The notes: generated by a model not told the origin, from the sequence alone. A stretch of DNA of 64,000 nt from Episyrphus balteatus (GCF_945859705.1 NC_079135.1:77942253-78006252); one strand, 5' to 3'; positions 46,986-58,297 are shown, counted from the first letter of the stretch. Made by a program: numbers and translations.

Positions 46986-47121
46986 TGATACTTCAGCCCA
47001 CCAAGGACACGAATTTTAAATTTGGGAGATGAAGGAAGAAATTTTTTTTTTTTTTTTTTTTATAATTAACGCGCACTAAAGGGAGTTAAATACCCTTAAT
47101 ATGTTAAACACAGTGCGAGCT

Positions 47122-48732
47122 TCAGGAAAATAGGGAGGGATTTAAAAGGAGAAACCGATGCACATTAGTTTTAAAGCTCTGGACATTAAAATGGCAGGGA
47201 AAAACAGAGGCGGGTAATATATTCCACATTCGTGTGGTGCGGCTAAAGAAAGAATCTCTGTATTTGACGGTACGTCCGAAGTTGGGCTCAAGGGTAAACT
47301 GATGAGCATTCCTAGAAGCGCGAGTATTACGGTTAAATTTTTTCAGGGGAGGAATGCAACTAGCTATTTCATCTGAACATTGTTTATAAAAATAGCGATA
47401 AAACAAGGAGAGACATGACACATTACGTCGGTGGTCTAGGGACGCAATTGTCTCAGTTATCGATCTATCATCTATCATTTTGAAAGCACGTTTTTGTATT
47501 CTGTCCAAGAAACTCAAATACGTTATCGGAGCAAATGCCCAGATGTGATAATTGTATTCAAGTTTTGGTCGAATGTAAGCTTTATAGATTACAGCTAGAT
47601 CAGAAGATGAGAAGAATTTCTTGCATCTTCGGAGAAAACCTAAACATTTCGCAGCGTTTTTGGCGACATTGAATATGTGTTCGTTCCACAGAAGGTGGTT
47701 TGTTACACTCATACCGAGAATGGAAAGTTTCTCAGTTTCCTCGATGCAAGTGCCACTCATTGATAGTGGCATGGGTGGAAGGTTCCGTTTTAATGATAGT
47801 AAGCAGCATTGTGTTTTTGATGCATTAAATTCTACACGATTTCTTATTCCCCATTGAACAATGCTGTCAAGGTCAAAATTTAATGAGCTTATCATATTTT
47901 GTCGTTGAAAATCCACATCCGAAGGACATGGGTGTGAATCTTCAAACGAATATGAAAAGCTGAGGGTACTATCATCTGCGAAACAATTTAATGGATTAGA
48001 AGTTTCAGAGAGCAAATCATTAATGAAGATGAGAAAGAGTGTCGGAGACAAAACGGAGCCCTGGGGCACACCAGCGTTTATTTTGTGGGTTTCAGACTTG
48101 AAACCATCCAATACGACTTGTATTGAACGGCCCGAAAGGTTATTTCTAATCCAATGAAGAAGAGAATCATCGATACCGAATGCATGCATTTTCGATAAGA
48201 GAGCTTGATGCCAAACTCTATCAAATGCCTTTGAAATATCAAGCGCAATAATCTTGCTTTCTCCAAAACGATGCAAAGATTTGTTCCACTGTTCGGTGAG
48301 ATATACCATCAGATCACCAGTGGACCTATTGCTACGAAAGCCGTACTGCCGGTCATTAAGAAGCTTCCGTTCTTCAAGATATTTCTTGAGCTGGAAATTA
48401 ATCAGCGTTTCCATGACCTTGGAAAGAAGGGACGTGAGTGCAATTGGTCGATAGTTGGAGGGTGAGGAGGATTCGCCTTTTTTAGGGACAGGCTGGACAA
48501 ATGCGGTTTTCCATCCACTCGGAACGAGTCCAGTAGAGTAGGACAGATGAAAAAGCTTACGCAGTGGTTTTGCCAGCGTGGAAGAACACCTCTTCAGAAC
48601 GATGGGAGGGATACTATCCGGGCCAGCGGATTTGTGTATGTCAAGGTCTTTCAGGACTCTTGCCACTGTACGAGTGCGAAAGAAGATTCGTCTCATGGAA
48701 CCGTTTACACACTCAAGTACTGGAGGAGTCAT
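47122..48732 (-). CDS. Non-LTR ORF2, reverse transcriptase part
   Basis: A 536-codon frame with the reverse transcriptase motifs in order: KSAGPDSIPP (34-43), NYRPIALTS (93-101), LDISKAFDRVWH (164-175, first catalytic Asp), GVPQGSVLSPTLF (221-233), FADD (251-254, catalytic Asp pair), then a thumb and C-terminal region ending at a stop near the 3' UTR. It makes cDNA by target-primed reverse transcription. The first ATG is not a natural start: the same frame stays open upstream to about 48905, where it should join the endonuclease frame. Related families are jockey, CR1 and Rex; I cannot choose among them by eye. Domain identity is certain; present activity is unlikely because of the frame break. 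Confidence 0.92.
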   Translation of the reverse strand: MTPPVLECVNGSMRRIFFRTRTVARVLKDLDIHKSAGPDSIPPIVLKRCSSTLAKPLRKLFHLSYSTGLVPSGWKTAFVQPVPKKGESSSPSNYRPIALTSLLSKVMETLINFQLKKYLEERKLLNDRQYGFRSNRSTGDLMVYLTEQWNKSLHRFGESKIIALDISKAFDRVWHQALLSKMHAFGIDDSLLHWIRNNLSGRSIQVVLDGFKSETHKINAGVPQGSVLSPTLFLIFINDLLSETSNPLNCFADDSTLSFSYSFEDSHPCPSDVDFQRQNMISSLNFDLDSIVQWGIRNRVEFNASKTQCCLLSLKRNLPPMPLSMSGTCIEETEKLSILGMSVTNHLLWNEHIFNVAKNAAKCLGFLRRCKKFFSSSDLAVIYKAYIRPKLEYNYHIWAFAPITYLSFLDRIQKRAFKMIDDRSITETIASLDHRRNVSCLSLFYRYFYKQCSDEIASCIPPLKKFNRNTRASRNAHQFTLEPNFGRTVKYRDSFFSRTTRMWNILPASVFPCHFNVQSFKTNVHRFLLLNPSLFS

Positions 48733-48800
48733 GACACTATCTGGCAGTGTAGAGTTGGCAGCGAACTGCTTTGCAAGGAGATTAGCTTTCTCAACAGAGC

Positions 48801-50006
48801 TTACAAAGGGAGTGTCATTGAAGACAAGCGTTGGAACCGCAGATGACGAAGAGTTTTTAATGTTTTTAGCAAATGACCAAAAATTTTTACTCCCTGTGGG
48901 ACATTGAAGTATTTTTTGTATTTTTGATCATGCAGGAATTTGGTTCGTCGGATATGGGCGTTGCTGACCTTTCTAGCCTGTTTGAACTTTTTCCGGTTTT
49001 CCTCAGTGGGATTGGCTTTATAACAACGGAAGCTTACCTCTTTATTCCTGATAACCTCTTTACAGCTCGAGTCAAACCATGCATTCTCTTTCGGTTTGAT
49101 TGTTTTAACCCTATTCGGGATAAAATTTCTCATTCCGGAGAGAATTAAATTTGTGATCATATCTGCACTGGAATCAACGTCACTATCGAGGAAGCATAGC
49201 GACCAGTTAAAGTTTTTAAAGAAACCGTTGAGTCCCTCCCAGTTGGCTTTTTCGTATTGCCAAACAGTTCTCTTTGGTGATTTTTCTTTAACTGGATTTT
49301 TGAGATATGAAAAATTTGCAGATATGACACAATGATCTGACTTGCCTAGAGGCGATAATACACTAACAGTGTATTTATCTGGGTCCGAGGTAAGAAACAG
49401 GTCTAGAGTGTTTTCAGCTTGGCCCACAACGTCCGAAATTCGAGTTGGCTCGTCGACAAGCTGAGTTAGATGGTTTAACTCAGCGAAGATCTCAACATAC
49501 CTTCCTTCGGGTGTTGTCTGGCCAGAATAGCGAAGCCACGAAGAATTGTGTACATTGAAATCGCCCGTAATGACGATTTCAGTGCGAGGATACAGGGAAA
49601 CAATCCTTTGGATGGAGTCGGACAGGGCATCAAATTCGTTAGAAGTTGAATTACTGTCCAGGTTGGGGCTTCGATAAATGAAACATGTATGAATGATGCG
49701 CTTATTAACCGTGAATTTTAACCACATGAAATTAAAATTTGTGTTTACACACAGGCCGTATTGTGGTTGAAGTTGATAAGCTACATCATTTCTAATATAA
49801 ATGGCGAGACCGTGGTGAGAAAAGAATAATGGCACCAAGCAATACCCATTTAGATTAAATTCAGAACAATCTGAATTTTCACTTATTTGAGTCTCACCTA
49901 ATGCCAAAACAGCTGGCCTGTTTTGTACAATAAAAATGTACACATCGCAGAAGTTCGATCTAAGCCCACGAATGTTGGCATAATCGACCCTGAATGTACC
50001 TACCAT
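48801..50006 (-). CDS. Non-LTR ORF2, APE-type endonuclease part
   Basis: A 401-codon frame beginning with ATG at 50006, directly after an in-frame TAA. Endonuclease/exonuclease/phosphatase motifs: NIRGL (11-15), GETQ (37-40, metal-binding Glu), GDFNVH (148-153), TLDLFLTSDP (200-209) and SDHCVI (223-228, catalytic Asp-His). It nicks the genomic target. Residues 230-370 are the linker toward the reverse transcriptase. The last 30 or so residues are off-frame: near 48905 the true reading continues in the frame of the reverse transcriptase ORF, so one base has been lost or gained, probably next to the T-rich stretch 48910-48926. Alternative: a sequencing error in that homopolymer stretch. Confidence 0.9.
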   Translation of the reverse strand: MVGTFRVDYANIRGLRSNFCDVYIFIVQNRPAVLALGETQISENSDCSEFNLNGYCLVPLFFSHHGLAIYIRNDVAYQLQPQYGLCVNTNFNFMWLKFTVNKRIIHTCFIYRSPNLDSNSTSNEFDALSDSIQRIVSLYPRTEIVITGDFNVHNSSWLRYSGQTTPEGRYVEIFAELNHLTQLVDEPTRISDVVGQAENTLDLFLTSDPDKYTVSVLSPLGKSDHCVISANFSYLKNPVKEKSPKRTVWQYEKANWEGLNGFFKNFNWSLCFLDSDVDSSADMITNLILSGMRNFIPNRVKTIKPKENAWFDSSCKEVIRNKEVSFRCYKANPTEENRKKFKQARKVSNAHIRRTKFLHDQKYKKYFNVPQGVKIFGHLLKTLKTLRHLRFQRLSSMTLPL

Positions 50007-50772
50007 TTAAATATACCAAAACTTTTAAAAACCTTATCCGACAATTAACTATATTGAATATGTTGTATAAATTCCAATTTGGGCTTCAACAAAACAAATT
50101 ATCACTAGTGTTATGCCTTAGTGATAATTTGTATCGATCCGCCCCTGGTTATTTATCAACACACACAATAATCTATCTGGAAATCAAACTGATAACGATT
50201 ACGGCATTTTGAGAAGAGGTTCCACTCGCGAAACCACAATCGTTATCAAGTCAGACTGCAAGAAGGATGGGGGGAAGGAAAAGAAAGGATTACTCGTATG
50301 CACTGACTACTGAAGACAATTTGGGAGACGCGAGAGTTTTTGTTTTTTTTTTTTTTGATAAGCTGTTGTTGTGAGATGCTATTGCAGTGGTTGTTTCTAT
50401 TGTTTTTGCACTTGGTGGGTATATGATTTTTTGTTGTATTAACACTAGGCATTTGCAAAGTGGGCATTTGTTGATATTTTTTTTTCTTTTATTTCGGGAG
50501 AGGTATTTCGGTGTTGTTGTTGTTGGATAGACCTGTTCAATGAGTTGCAAGATCTCCTAAGTGCAAAATATTGGGTTTTTTTTATAAATAGGAGTGAAAG
50601 ACGTTACTTATTTGACATCAATAGCATTTCTTGTAGAACAAGAAGAATGTATTCTCGAACCATGATTAAAATAGGAAAAATAGATAGAATAAATTAATAT
50701 TTGCAATAAAACCCAAAAGAAAAAAAATTTATTTTCAACAAATTTTTTTTAAATTTTAATACACAAAATCTT
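50007..50772. other. Unassigned sequence upstream of the retrotransposon
   Basis: No gene. A 14-bp perfect hairpin lies at 50094-50132 (ACAAATTATCACTA and its complement). Just beyond it, GGATCGATCCGCCCCTGG-like sequence resembles an inverted hAT end, without a partner. A T run lies at about 50342-50355. Confidence 0.45.
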
Positions 50773-50776
50773 TTAG

Positions 50777-50894
50777 ACCCAATTTTCCAATAGCCAGATA
50801 AACCCCAGTTAAGGCTTATTCCCAGGAATAAAAGTTTTTTTATATTGAAATTTATTCTTCTGATAGTCTAACGGACGATTGAAAAAATAAGGGC
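50777..50894 (-). mobile_element. Short MITE, 118 bp
   Basis: The ends ACCCAATTTTCCAAT and, inverted, GCCCTTATTTTTTCAAT are flanked by TTAG (50773-50776 and 50895-50898). The block CAGTTAAGGCTTATTCC is the inverse of the one in the 59895 copy (GGAATAAGCC-type, TTAACTGG). The end type GGGC...TTTTTCAAT also matches the 59152 element. Confidence 0.7.
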
Positions 50895-50939
50895 TTAGAA
50901 TGCTAAGAAATATCTGTCTGTACAGTTTAAAGAAAATCG

Positions 50940-51354
50940 TTCAAGCCATCAACGAATTAAACGTAAATTACAAAAATGTCAGTTGTCGAACTAAATGGCA
51001 ACGCCACTATCTGAATTTTTTGAGAAAAACTTAAAATGCAGTTTTGTTCGAATAGCTTAGAATATCATTACACACACTAAATTTAACTAAAACCGTTAGA
51101 TCCGGTTTCGAGAAAAATGAAATAACTCGAATAATTTGTACGGAAGGGGAGGTACAAATTCAAAGTGGGATATAAAACAAAAAATTACAACCTTGGAAAT
51201 TACGAAAAAATCGTCTGTACGAAATTTCAAGAAAATCCGTTCATCAGTTTTTGCTGCAGCTTCATTTACAGAATACAGATGGAAGCTCAGACACACAGAG
51301 CAACGGACGTCACGACGAAACCCACTTTTTTTAACTTCTCCATCATCGTAATGT
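50940..51354 (+). repeat. Dispersed repeat ending in ATCATCGTAATGT, copy 2
   Basis: Shares with 20461-21192 the motif AACCGTTAGATCCGGTTTC, the block TTTTGCTGCAGCTTCATTTA and the closing CCCACTTTTTT...ATCATCGTAATGT. The body differs, and the 5' end cannot be fixed. Confidence 0.5.
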
Positions 51355-53734
51355 TAGTTTTGATAAAAACACAAAACCAATACGCGTTGATCTTTTAGTT
51401 GCTATTTGAGGTAGTAATACAACAGATGGCGTCCATATTCTGTTCTTATGTCTGGCTATTTTCTGGTTGATCAACAGAATATACATGTGTTGAATTTAAA
51501 AGATCCTAGCTAAAATGTTTCTAATCAGAATTTATGTGTCAACTTAAGTTCTAGTATTAAATAAAATTAACGTTCTTAGGCTATAAAAAATCGTTAATGT
51601 AAATGAGCAAATATTTGGCATGAATACCCATATTAACTTCTGGTGAAGTCACGATCTAAGCAGAATAGTTTCCATACGAACATTTTAAAGCATTGTAAAT
51701 CGTTTATTATTTAATACTAATATACTCTGAAGAAAATTTTTTTAAGAATTTTTTTGCTCTTAAACTCTTTTTTCATACAATTTTTCAAACTCTATGTCGC
51801 TACAAAAGCTACTAAAAATAATAAGCTGGTCCTGTCCAATTAATTTCTGCCAAAATAACCCTTTATCATTGGCTTAACTAATCCAGCGAATGATTTCATT
51901 TCCATAAGGTCATAAAATAATTAGCCCTAACAAATTTCTTCCTCCAAATACCCAACTTGCTGATTGGTTAAGGGTTGTTATTGTTTTGTTTTTTCTTTCT
52001 TTTTTAATACAATTGTTTATTTTTGTTGTAAGCATTTACTGCATATGCACCATCATATACAGACGATACCCCAATATATCTGCATTTGCAAATAAATTGT
52101 ATGCTTACCCATTTCGTGTGGGCTCTGTTTTTCGATGAAAGGGATTTCCGTTCTTAAACGGAGAAGGGTTCTTGTTCTGAAGCCATAGGGTACATACTAG
52201 TACAACATATGACTGTTCCGACTTCTATTACTATACAAAAATCTATAGCGCAGAGCTATAACAGTGGGGGCTAAAATACAATCCTGCCATATTACCTCAA
52301 CGTATAAGCTCTTAGCCTTTACCATGTGGGAAATTGATTGTTGGTAAATTTAAATTAACTCGAACCCAACCCGAATCCTTTGGCTTCTCTCTATCGTCTT
52401 TTTTTCTTCTTCTTTTAAATGTTCAAACGAACGAACGAAAAACGGGGAGAATCCTTCTTCTTCGAATGTGTATATTAGTGTTCTGCTCACGCCTTATATT
52501 GGCATTGTTGAATGGAGGCGACGTATTTAGAACCTTACTTCAACTACGGGAGCGGGACTGTATGGCGCTTTGTATGGGCAAATTATCGAATGACGTGCTT
52601 AATGACTTGTAAGAAAGGAGTTCTTGAGGAATTCCAGCGCTACTTCTGTTTTTTTTTTCTTTTTTTTTTTTTTTGGTTGGCATTGTTGCTGGTTGTCACC
52701 ATTGTCGTTCTATAGTCCTTGTGTCGTTCTCATCGTCGTTAGCTACGTCGAAGTTGTAGTCGTCGTCGTCGGTGGTGTGGTTTTCATCATTGGCAATCTT
52801 TCTGTGCTGTGCTTGCATATGGATTGCTTCATTTAGTTAATGGAAGATTCTTCCTTTTTCTTTCATTTTCTTACTTTTTTTTAGTGAGTTGTTTTTTTGT
52901 GTGTGTCCCGTTTTTTGGTGAATAGAAACAGAGAACTGCACGAAATAAAATGCAAAAGCGACAACAATGAGAAGTGTACACCAGCTATACATTTACTTCA
53001 ATGCAAAATGGGAAACTTGATACACTCGTTTTGGGGGGATTTTCATACCTGTCTTGTCATACTTAACCATACAGCTCCTTCAATGTACTCGTATATAGAA
53101 ATGTACCTACCTACCTATATGTGGATCTTCTTTCAAGTTTGCTAATTTTTAACTGATGTGAAAAATAATTAAGTGGAATTCCTTACTTATACTTGCTATC
53201 CTATTTCTTTCTTAATGTTTTATGTAAAAGGTATCTACCTATAAAGTATTCCCAACGTAGGTAAGTAAGAGAATCCTTGTTGTTGCTTCTGTATGATGGA
53301 ATTAAGTTTGATGATTTTTTTTGGACCTTTAAAAAAAATTGTGATTTTGAAACAGGTGGGCATAAAGATTCTAAAATTAAAAACAAAAAACAACTATGGC
53401 ATCATTTTTAATTTCACTTTTTACCTTGATGTAGACGATACAATAACTAAGATTTTTTCATTTAAAACCACCCAAAACAAGTTGTAGTTGGTACCTACTA
53501 ATTTCACTTCTTTTTGATATTTGGTCTTTATGCATATGTTTTGAACTAACAGATCAGAAGACAAATTTCTTTTCAATTACAATACCCATTGACAAAGTTG
53601 CAAGTTTACACAGGAAAAAGAGACACTCGAATTTTAACTCTTCGAACGGGGGAGCCGTTTAATTATCAAAGTTTCAAGCATTTTAAATAAAAGAGCTGAG
53701 TACCAAACTCTATCAAACGCTTTGAAATGTCAAA
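51355..53734. other. Unassigned region
   Basis: No gene. The segment 52330-52830 is GC-richer, with CTTCTT, GTCGTCGTCG and T runs, typical of non-coding islands in flies. The remainder is AT-rich. Confidence 0.45.
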
Positions 53735-53737
53735 TAA

Positions 53738-55451
53738 CACTGGTCAACAAGGTTTTTGCCACAGGAACCAAAATATACTTTTCTCTATGTTTTTGAATGC
53801 CGAAAAACGTAATTTTAGCTGTTTTCGAGGTTATATTTTTATGTGGGGTAGTTTGTAACGGTGCCTATAAGAACTGGTTTTATTCTTCCAAAAAATGGTT
53901 TAATCTTTTCGAAATATCTTTTACTGCCACAGACATTTAAAATTTAAGGAGTGGTCTTTGACTCAGAAACAGCACTTCTCAAGTAGCACAAAAGTCTAAA
54001 ATACACCAAAATATTTGGTGTATTTTTTGCACTTTCGTGATATACAAAATACACCATTTGCTCGTATATAATTAACTCCGGTGGTTAAAAAAATATACCG
54101 ATTTTTGGTGTATAAATAGTGCTTGTGGTATATTAAATGATCTGGTTTTTGGTGAAAATTATACCTTTGAAATTGAAAAATACACAATAAATCTATGGAT
54201 AAAATACACCATTTAAATTATTCTGATTTAAAATCTGAGCCAAAGTTTATTTTTTACCTCAAACAGTTTGATGAATTCTAATTCACACCATTTCTTATGA
54301 AATAAATGAAAATTAATTTTTATTCACTTTCATAATATTGCCATAATAAACTAATGGTTAAATATGAATTTGTTTGCCAAATTTAAAAACGAAACACATT
54401 CTGTCTACTAATTTTAGATATTACCCCCTCTAAAAATCGAGCGCCTCAAAAATGTCAGTGAATTAATGATTTTTTTTTTTTCGATTTTAAAAATCAGTTT
54501 TTCAAAAATTATAATTTTTTTTGTTGTTTTTACATTTTTTTAGAAGAGTTCTTTTATAATATAATATACCGAATCGAAAAAACCAAGAATGCGGGATAAT
54601 TAGGTCGATAAATATACTATTATAGTGAAAAAAATTAATCGCTGTGCTCTTTTTTTAAATGGCGGCCATTGAATAATATGTCGTCTCCCACTTTTGCATT
54701 CTGGTGAATTTTATGTCCACAGGGTGTACTTCCTACACCAAAGAGAGTGTACAAAATATACCGTTTTGATTGATTTCAGAATCGAATAATTTTATACACC
54801 ATTAATGGTATATTATAAAAACAACTGAAAATAGGTGTATTTTTTGCACTGAATCTTAAAAAAATGTTTAAATTTTTTACAGAAAAGACAGTGGTATAAT
54901 TTTTATACCAATAATTTTGAGATATACACCATATTTTTTCAATTTCCTCAATTTTACACCAAAATTAATGAATTTACACCAATTTATACACCAGTGTGCT
55001 ACTTGAGTGGCCAACCAAATTAGACTTTTTTTTGCCACAAGAGCCAAAATATACTTTTCTAAAGGTTTTTGGGTTGTTGAACTCGAATGCACAGTCATAA
55101 AAATTCTATTGGCCTCCGTTCTTGATAAATTACCGTTATAAAATGCAAAAAAATGTTTTTTTTTTTATAACGGTTATATTTCAAGAACGGAAGCTAATAG
55201 AATTTTTCTGATTTTTCGGATTCGAGTTTAGCGACCCAAAAACCTCTAGAAAAGTATATTTTGGTTCTTGTGCTCGAAAGCTCGAAAACAGCCAAAATGA
55301 CGTTTTTTAGCATTTTATAAAGGTAATATCTCAAAAACGGAAGCCAATCAAATTTTTCTAACTTCAGATTCGATTTCAGCACATGGAAAACCTCTAGAAA
55401 AGTATATCATTGTTCTTGTGGCAAAAAAAAGTTCAATTTTGTTGGCCAGTG
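53738..55451. mobile_element. Compound CACTGG foldback with nested element, TAA target duplication
   Basis: The left end is CACTGGTCAACAAGG and the right end is TTGTTGGCCAGTG. TAA flanks both sides (53735-53737 and 55452-55454). Arm sequence (CCAAAATATACTTTTCT, AAAACCTCTAGAAAAGTATA) occurs three to four times: 53760-53800, 55040-55075, 55220-55265 and 55380-55440. One foldback unit therefore seems to lie inside or beside another. The insert at 53979-55007 splits the left arm. No coding sequence. Confidence 0.75.
53979..55007. mobile_element. TACACC-rich nested element
   Basis: CTCAAGTAGCACA at 53979-53991 and its complement at 54995-55007 form the ends. The body is crowded with ATACACC or GGTGTAT words in both directions (for example 54003, 54016, 54049, 54109, 54206, 54723, 54734, 54796, 54834, 54924, 54954, 54974, 54986). 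The target duplication is unclear. Non-coding, and not a known family to me. Confidence 0.7.
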
Positions 55452-55454
55452 TAA

Positions 55455-58289
55455 TTCTTATTTTAACGAAAATCGGAAAATCAATGGCAGTTTCTGTCTT
55501 ACGATCATAAAAGCTTTTAGTTCTTCTAGTTGAGAAAGGTTTGCGTAACACATTTTCAGAAGAACAGATACTATATAAGTCAAATGATTTCAATACCGTC
55601 AATGCAGGAAAAATTATAAGCCCTTAGTCTTACTTGTTAGAAAATATTCGTTAGCAGAAAGTTGAAGCCAATAAAAAAATACTCAGGTTCCATTTTTTGT
55701 TAAGAAAATCCGAAAAAAAAAATCAAGAAAGAGTTATCAAGTTTTTTGTTCCCTTCTTTATTAATTCCATTGGTCTTATTTTTAAATTGACAAATAAGCT
55801 GGACCACTTTTTAAGATGACAATTCAAAAATTTATTAACACGTCACATGATGTTTCCAATGCAACGACCGCGACCACTCCTGGTTTACATAACAAACAAC
55901 AGAAGCATCATTGATCTTATCCATTTCCCAAGATCTTCGGCAGCAGCAGTAGAAGCAGCTGTTACCCATAGCAGGAGGCAGAAAAGTAGTACCTACGTGT
56001 TTTTTAAGGCACTTTTAGCGACGACGCGGTGTGGCTGGCGGGCGGCTGCAACGCGGTATCAAAACGACAAATGTGTGATCGCGATTTGCGACGCGTAATT
56101 AGGACTCTAAAAGTGGTTGCTTCCATCACATGGAATGCTACCTGCCGTTGCACAGCATGGTTGCCAGCAAATCTTATTTAATTTTTTTTTTTTTTTTGTT
56201 TTCATCGTCATCGGTCGGTCGTCTTCATCTGCCTGTTAAGGTAGCTTAAGAAGTTTCACAACCTCAAAAAAAAAAAAAACGAAAGCAATCTTCAAGCCAA
56301 ACTTATCCAAAACTCTGAATATAATACGCGACCGTTAAAAATCTGCAAACCAACAACAACAACAACAACAGCATCAAAAACGAAAAAAAAAGTCCATAAA
56401 ACGACGAAGACGTGAAGTCTTGGATTTCAACTTTGTCCGTTCGTCGACTTGTAGACGTCGTCGTTGTCGTCCACCTTGTTGGCTTCGTGCAGGAACTCTT
56501 TCTTATCCCCGGTGATGCACGACAAACGATCACTCCCAAGGAGTCAAGCCAAGAACCAAATATACAGTACCTATCTGCACTTTGAGTCATACCCAGCAAG
56601 CTATATGTTCAGTTCAGGCTCATGGATATTGCATGTATACGAGTGCGATGGTGTGTTGGAGTGAATTATGTATATGTATGGAGCAGAAATTGCAGGCAGT
56701 CGCAAAGAGTCGGGTCAAAAACCTGGGCCTTCTTTTGGTTACTTCTCCATCGCCATGCAACAGCCAACATCAACAGCTTATATAGATACAAAAATGTATG
56801 TAGCTTGGTCTTTGGTTTTCTAATCTTGTTCAGCGATTTATTCGGTTTTTATCCTTTTTTCATTATTTTATTGGATCATGTTAGCGGTAGACTTTACTCC
56901 TGTGTCTGTTGTGTTGGATGTTTATTGTTAATGTATATACAGAGAGGAGGAGCTGGAGGGTGTAGAGAGGGGGAGTAATTGTAAAAAGGTCACAACAGTA
57001 TGAGCGAGAGGAGGCTTCACAGCGTATAGTAGTAGTGGCTGAGAAAGTCTTTGCACAGCGACAGCAGCGTCCTAATTTTCACGTTTAAAGATCCAATCAT
57101 ATCTTGGATAATGGGCTTTTAATGAGAGACGATAAGGAAGCTCTTTATTTCTCGTGTGCCAAGAGAAACCGTTAGCATAGAATGTATTTTTAAATTGGTA
57201 ATAAATATAATTTACAGATGGAGGAGAAAATGTACACATTTTGAGTTAGGTGGAAAAATTAACACCTTTGGGATTAAAGTTTCTATTGATCTTGAAAAAA
57301 AAGGCTCTGCCAAAAGGTCAAGGGGCCAATATATTTATTGTTTTATGAAGTTCCATAAATTGATGTTTATCACTCACATACAGTGCAGAAAAAACTGAAC
57401 GGCAATTTATCGGAATGCATGAAATGAAAACCACAAAAAATATAAGCATTAATTTCTTACATATTGTACACTGATCATTTAGAAAGCTTTTACCTTCCTT
57501 GGCAAGTTTCGAAAAGAATTTCAGGGACGTCAATAATTCGCTGGTTAATGGCTTTATATCAGCCCATCTAGCTCGTTCCTTTGTTTTTCAAAATAAATTT
57601 ATAATTTGATCAAAATTTCGATTTTTGAATTGTCGACAACTAAAATATAAATTTTCAAACTATAGACCACAGTGAAAAGGTCACGAAGATAGAAATCATT
57701 GTTAATATTTTTATAATAAATCTTATGGAAAGTAGATATTTTTACAAAATCGATCATAATCGACTTAAAAGTCGACATTTTCGTATTCGAAGTCCATTTT
57801 TTCAATCGTCTTAAAGATATTCGTTTAACCACCCTTAAATGCCCTTAACCACCCTGTCTCCCAAAACAAAAACATAATTTGTTTTCCCAATTCGAATGGT
57901 AGTGAAACTAATTTCTAATTTCAAGAAGTTATGGGTCTACAGAGCTGTGGTTATGGCCAAATTATAACAATTTCGCGGTTTCTGCGTAACGTCGATTTCA
58001 GTTTTCTCAATCATAGGCTGAACCGATTACACGTGCTTGCAGCCTAAATGGACACTCAATCCCATTTCTTTTCCTATTTACTTAGACCTCAGGGACTCGA
58101 AAATCACTTTAAATATTTTCGACTCTTTTTGTTCTTTTTCTATAACTTGAAAAGCAAGCTGAATTTGAAATTTCCTATCGATATGTATCCTTTCAAAAAA
58201 ATATTATTTCAAAAAAATAATATACTAAAATATTGTAAGAAACTAAGTAAAAAAGTATTCAAAAAAGAGAAAAAAACGACAATTTTTAT
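55455..58289. other. Unassigned region with GC-richer islands
   Basis: No gene I can support. Positions 55840-56240 and 56340-57060 are GC-balanced with CAACAACAAC (56350-56370), GACGAAGACG and GCAGCAGCAG runs. Open frames overlap on both strands without family character. The rest is AT-rich. Confidence 0.45.
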
Positions 58290-58297
58290 GTTTTTAC

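Larger units (their letters stand above)
47042..50006 (-). mobile_element. Non-LTR retrotransposon (jockey/CR1-like), minus strand
   Basis: From 50006 downward the element encodes an APE-type endonuclease, then a reverse transcriptase, then a 60-bp 3' UTR ending in a poly(A) tail seen here as the T run 47042-47061. No ORF1 (gag-like) frame lies upstream of 50006, so the copy is 5'-truncated or its first ORF is lost. I found no target duplication of the sequence next to the tail. One frame break separates the two ORFs; the domains are otherwise intact, so the copy is young compared with its neighbours. Confidence 0.9.

Noticed and set aside
47122..50006. Host gene or endogenous retrovirus
   Set aside because: Endonuclease plus reverse transcriptase order, a poly(A) end and no LTR, protease or integrase show a non-LTR retrotransposon.
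51407..51420. TGAGGTAGTA, resembling the start of let-7
   Set aside because: The match stops after 10 bases and no complementary arm for a pre-miRNA hairpin follows.
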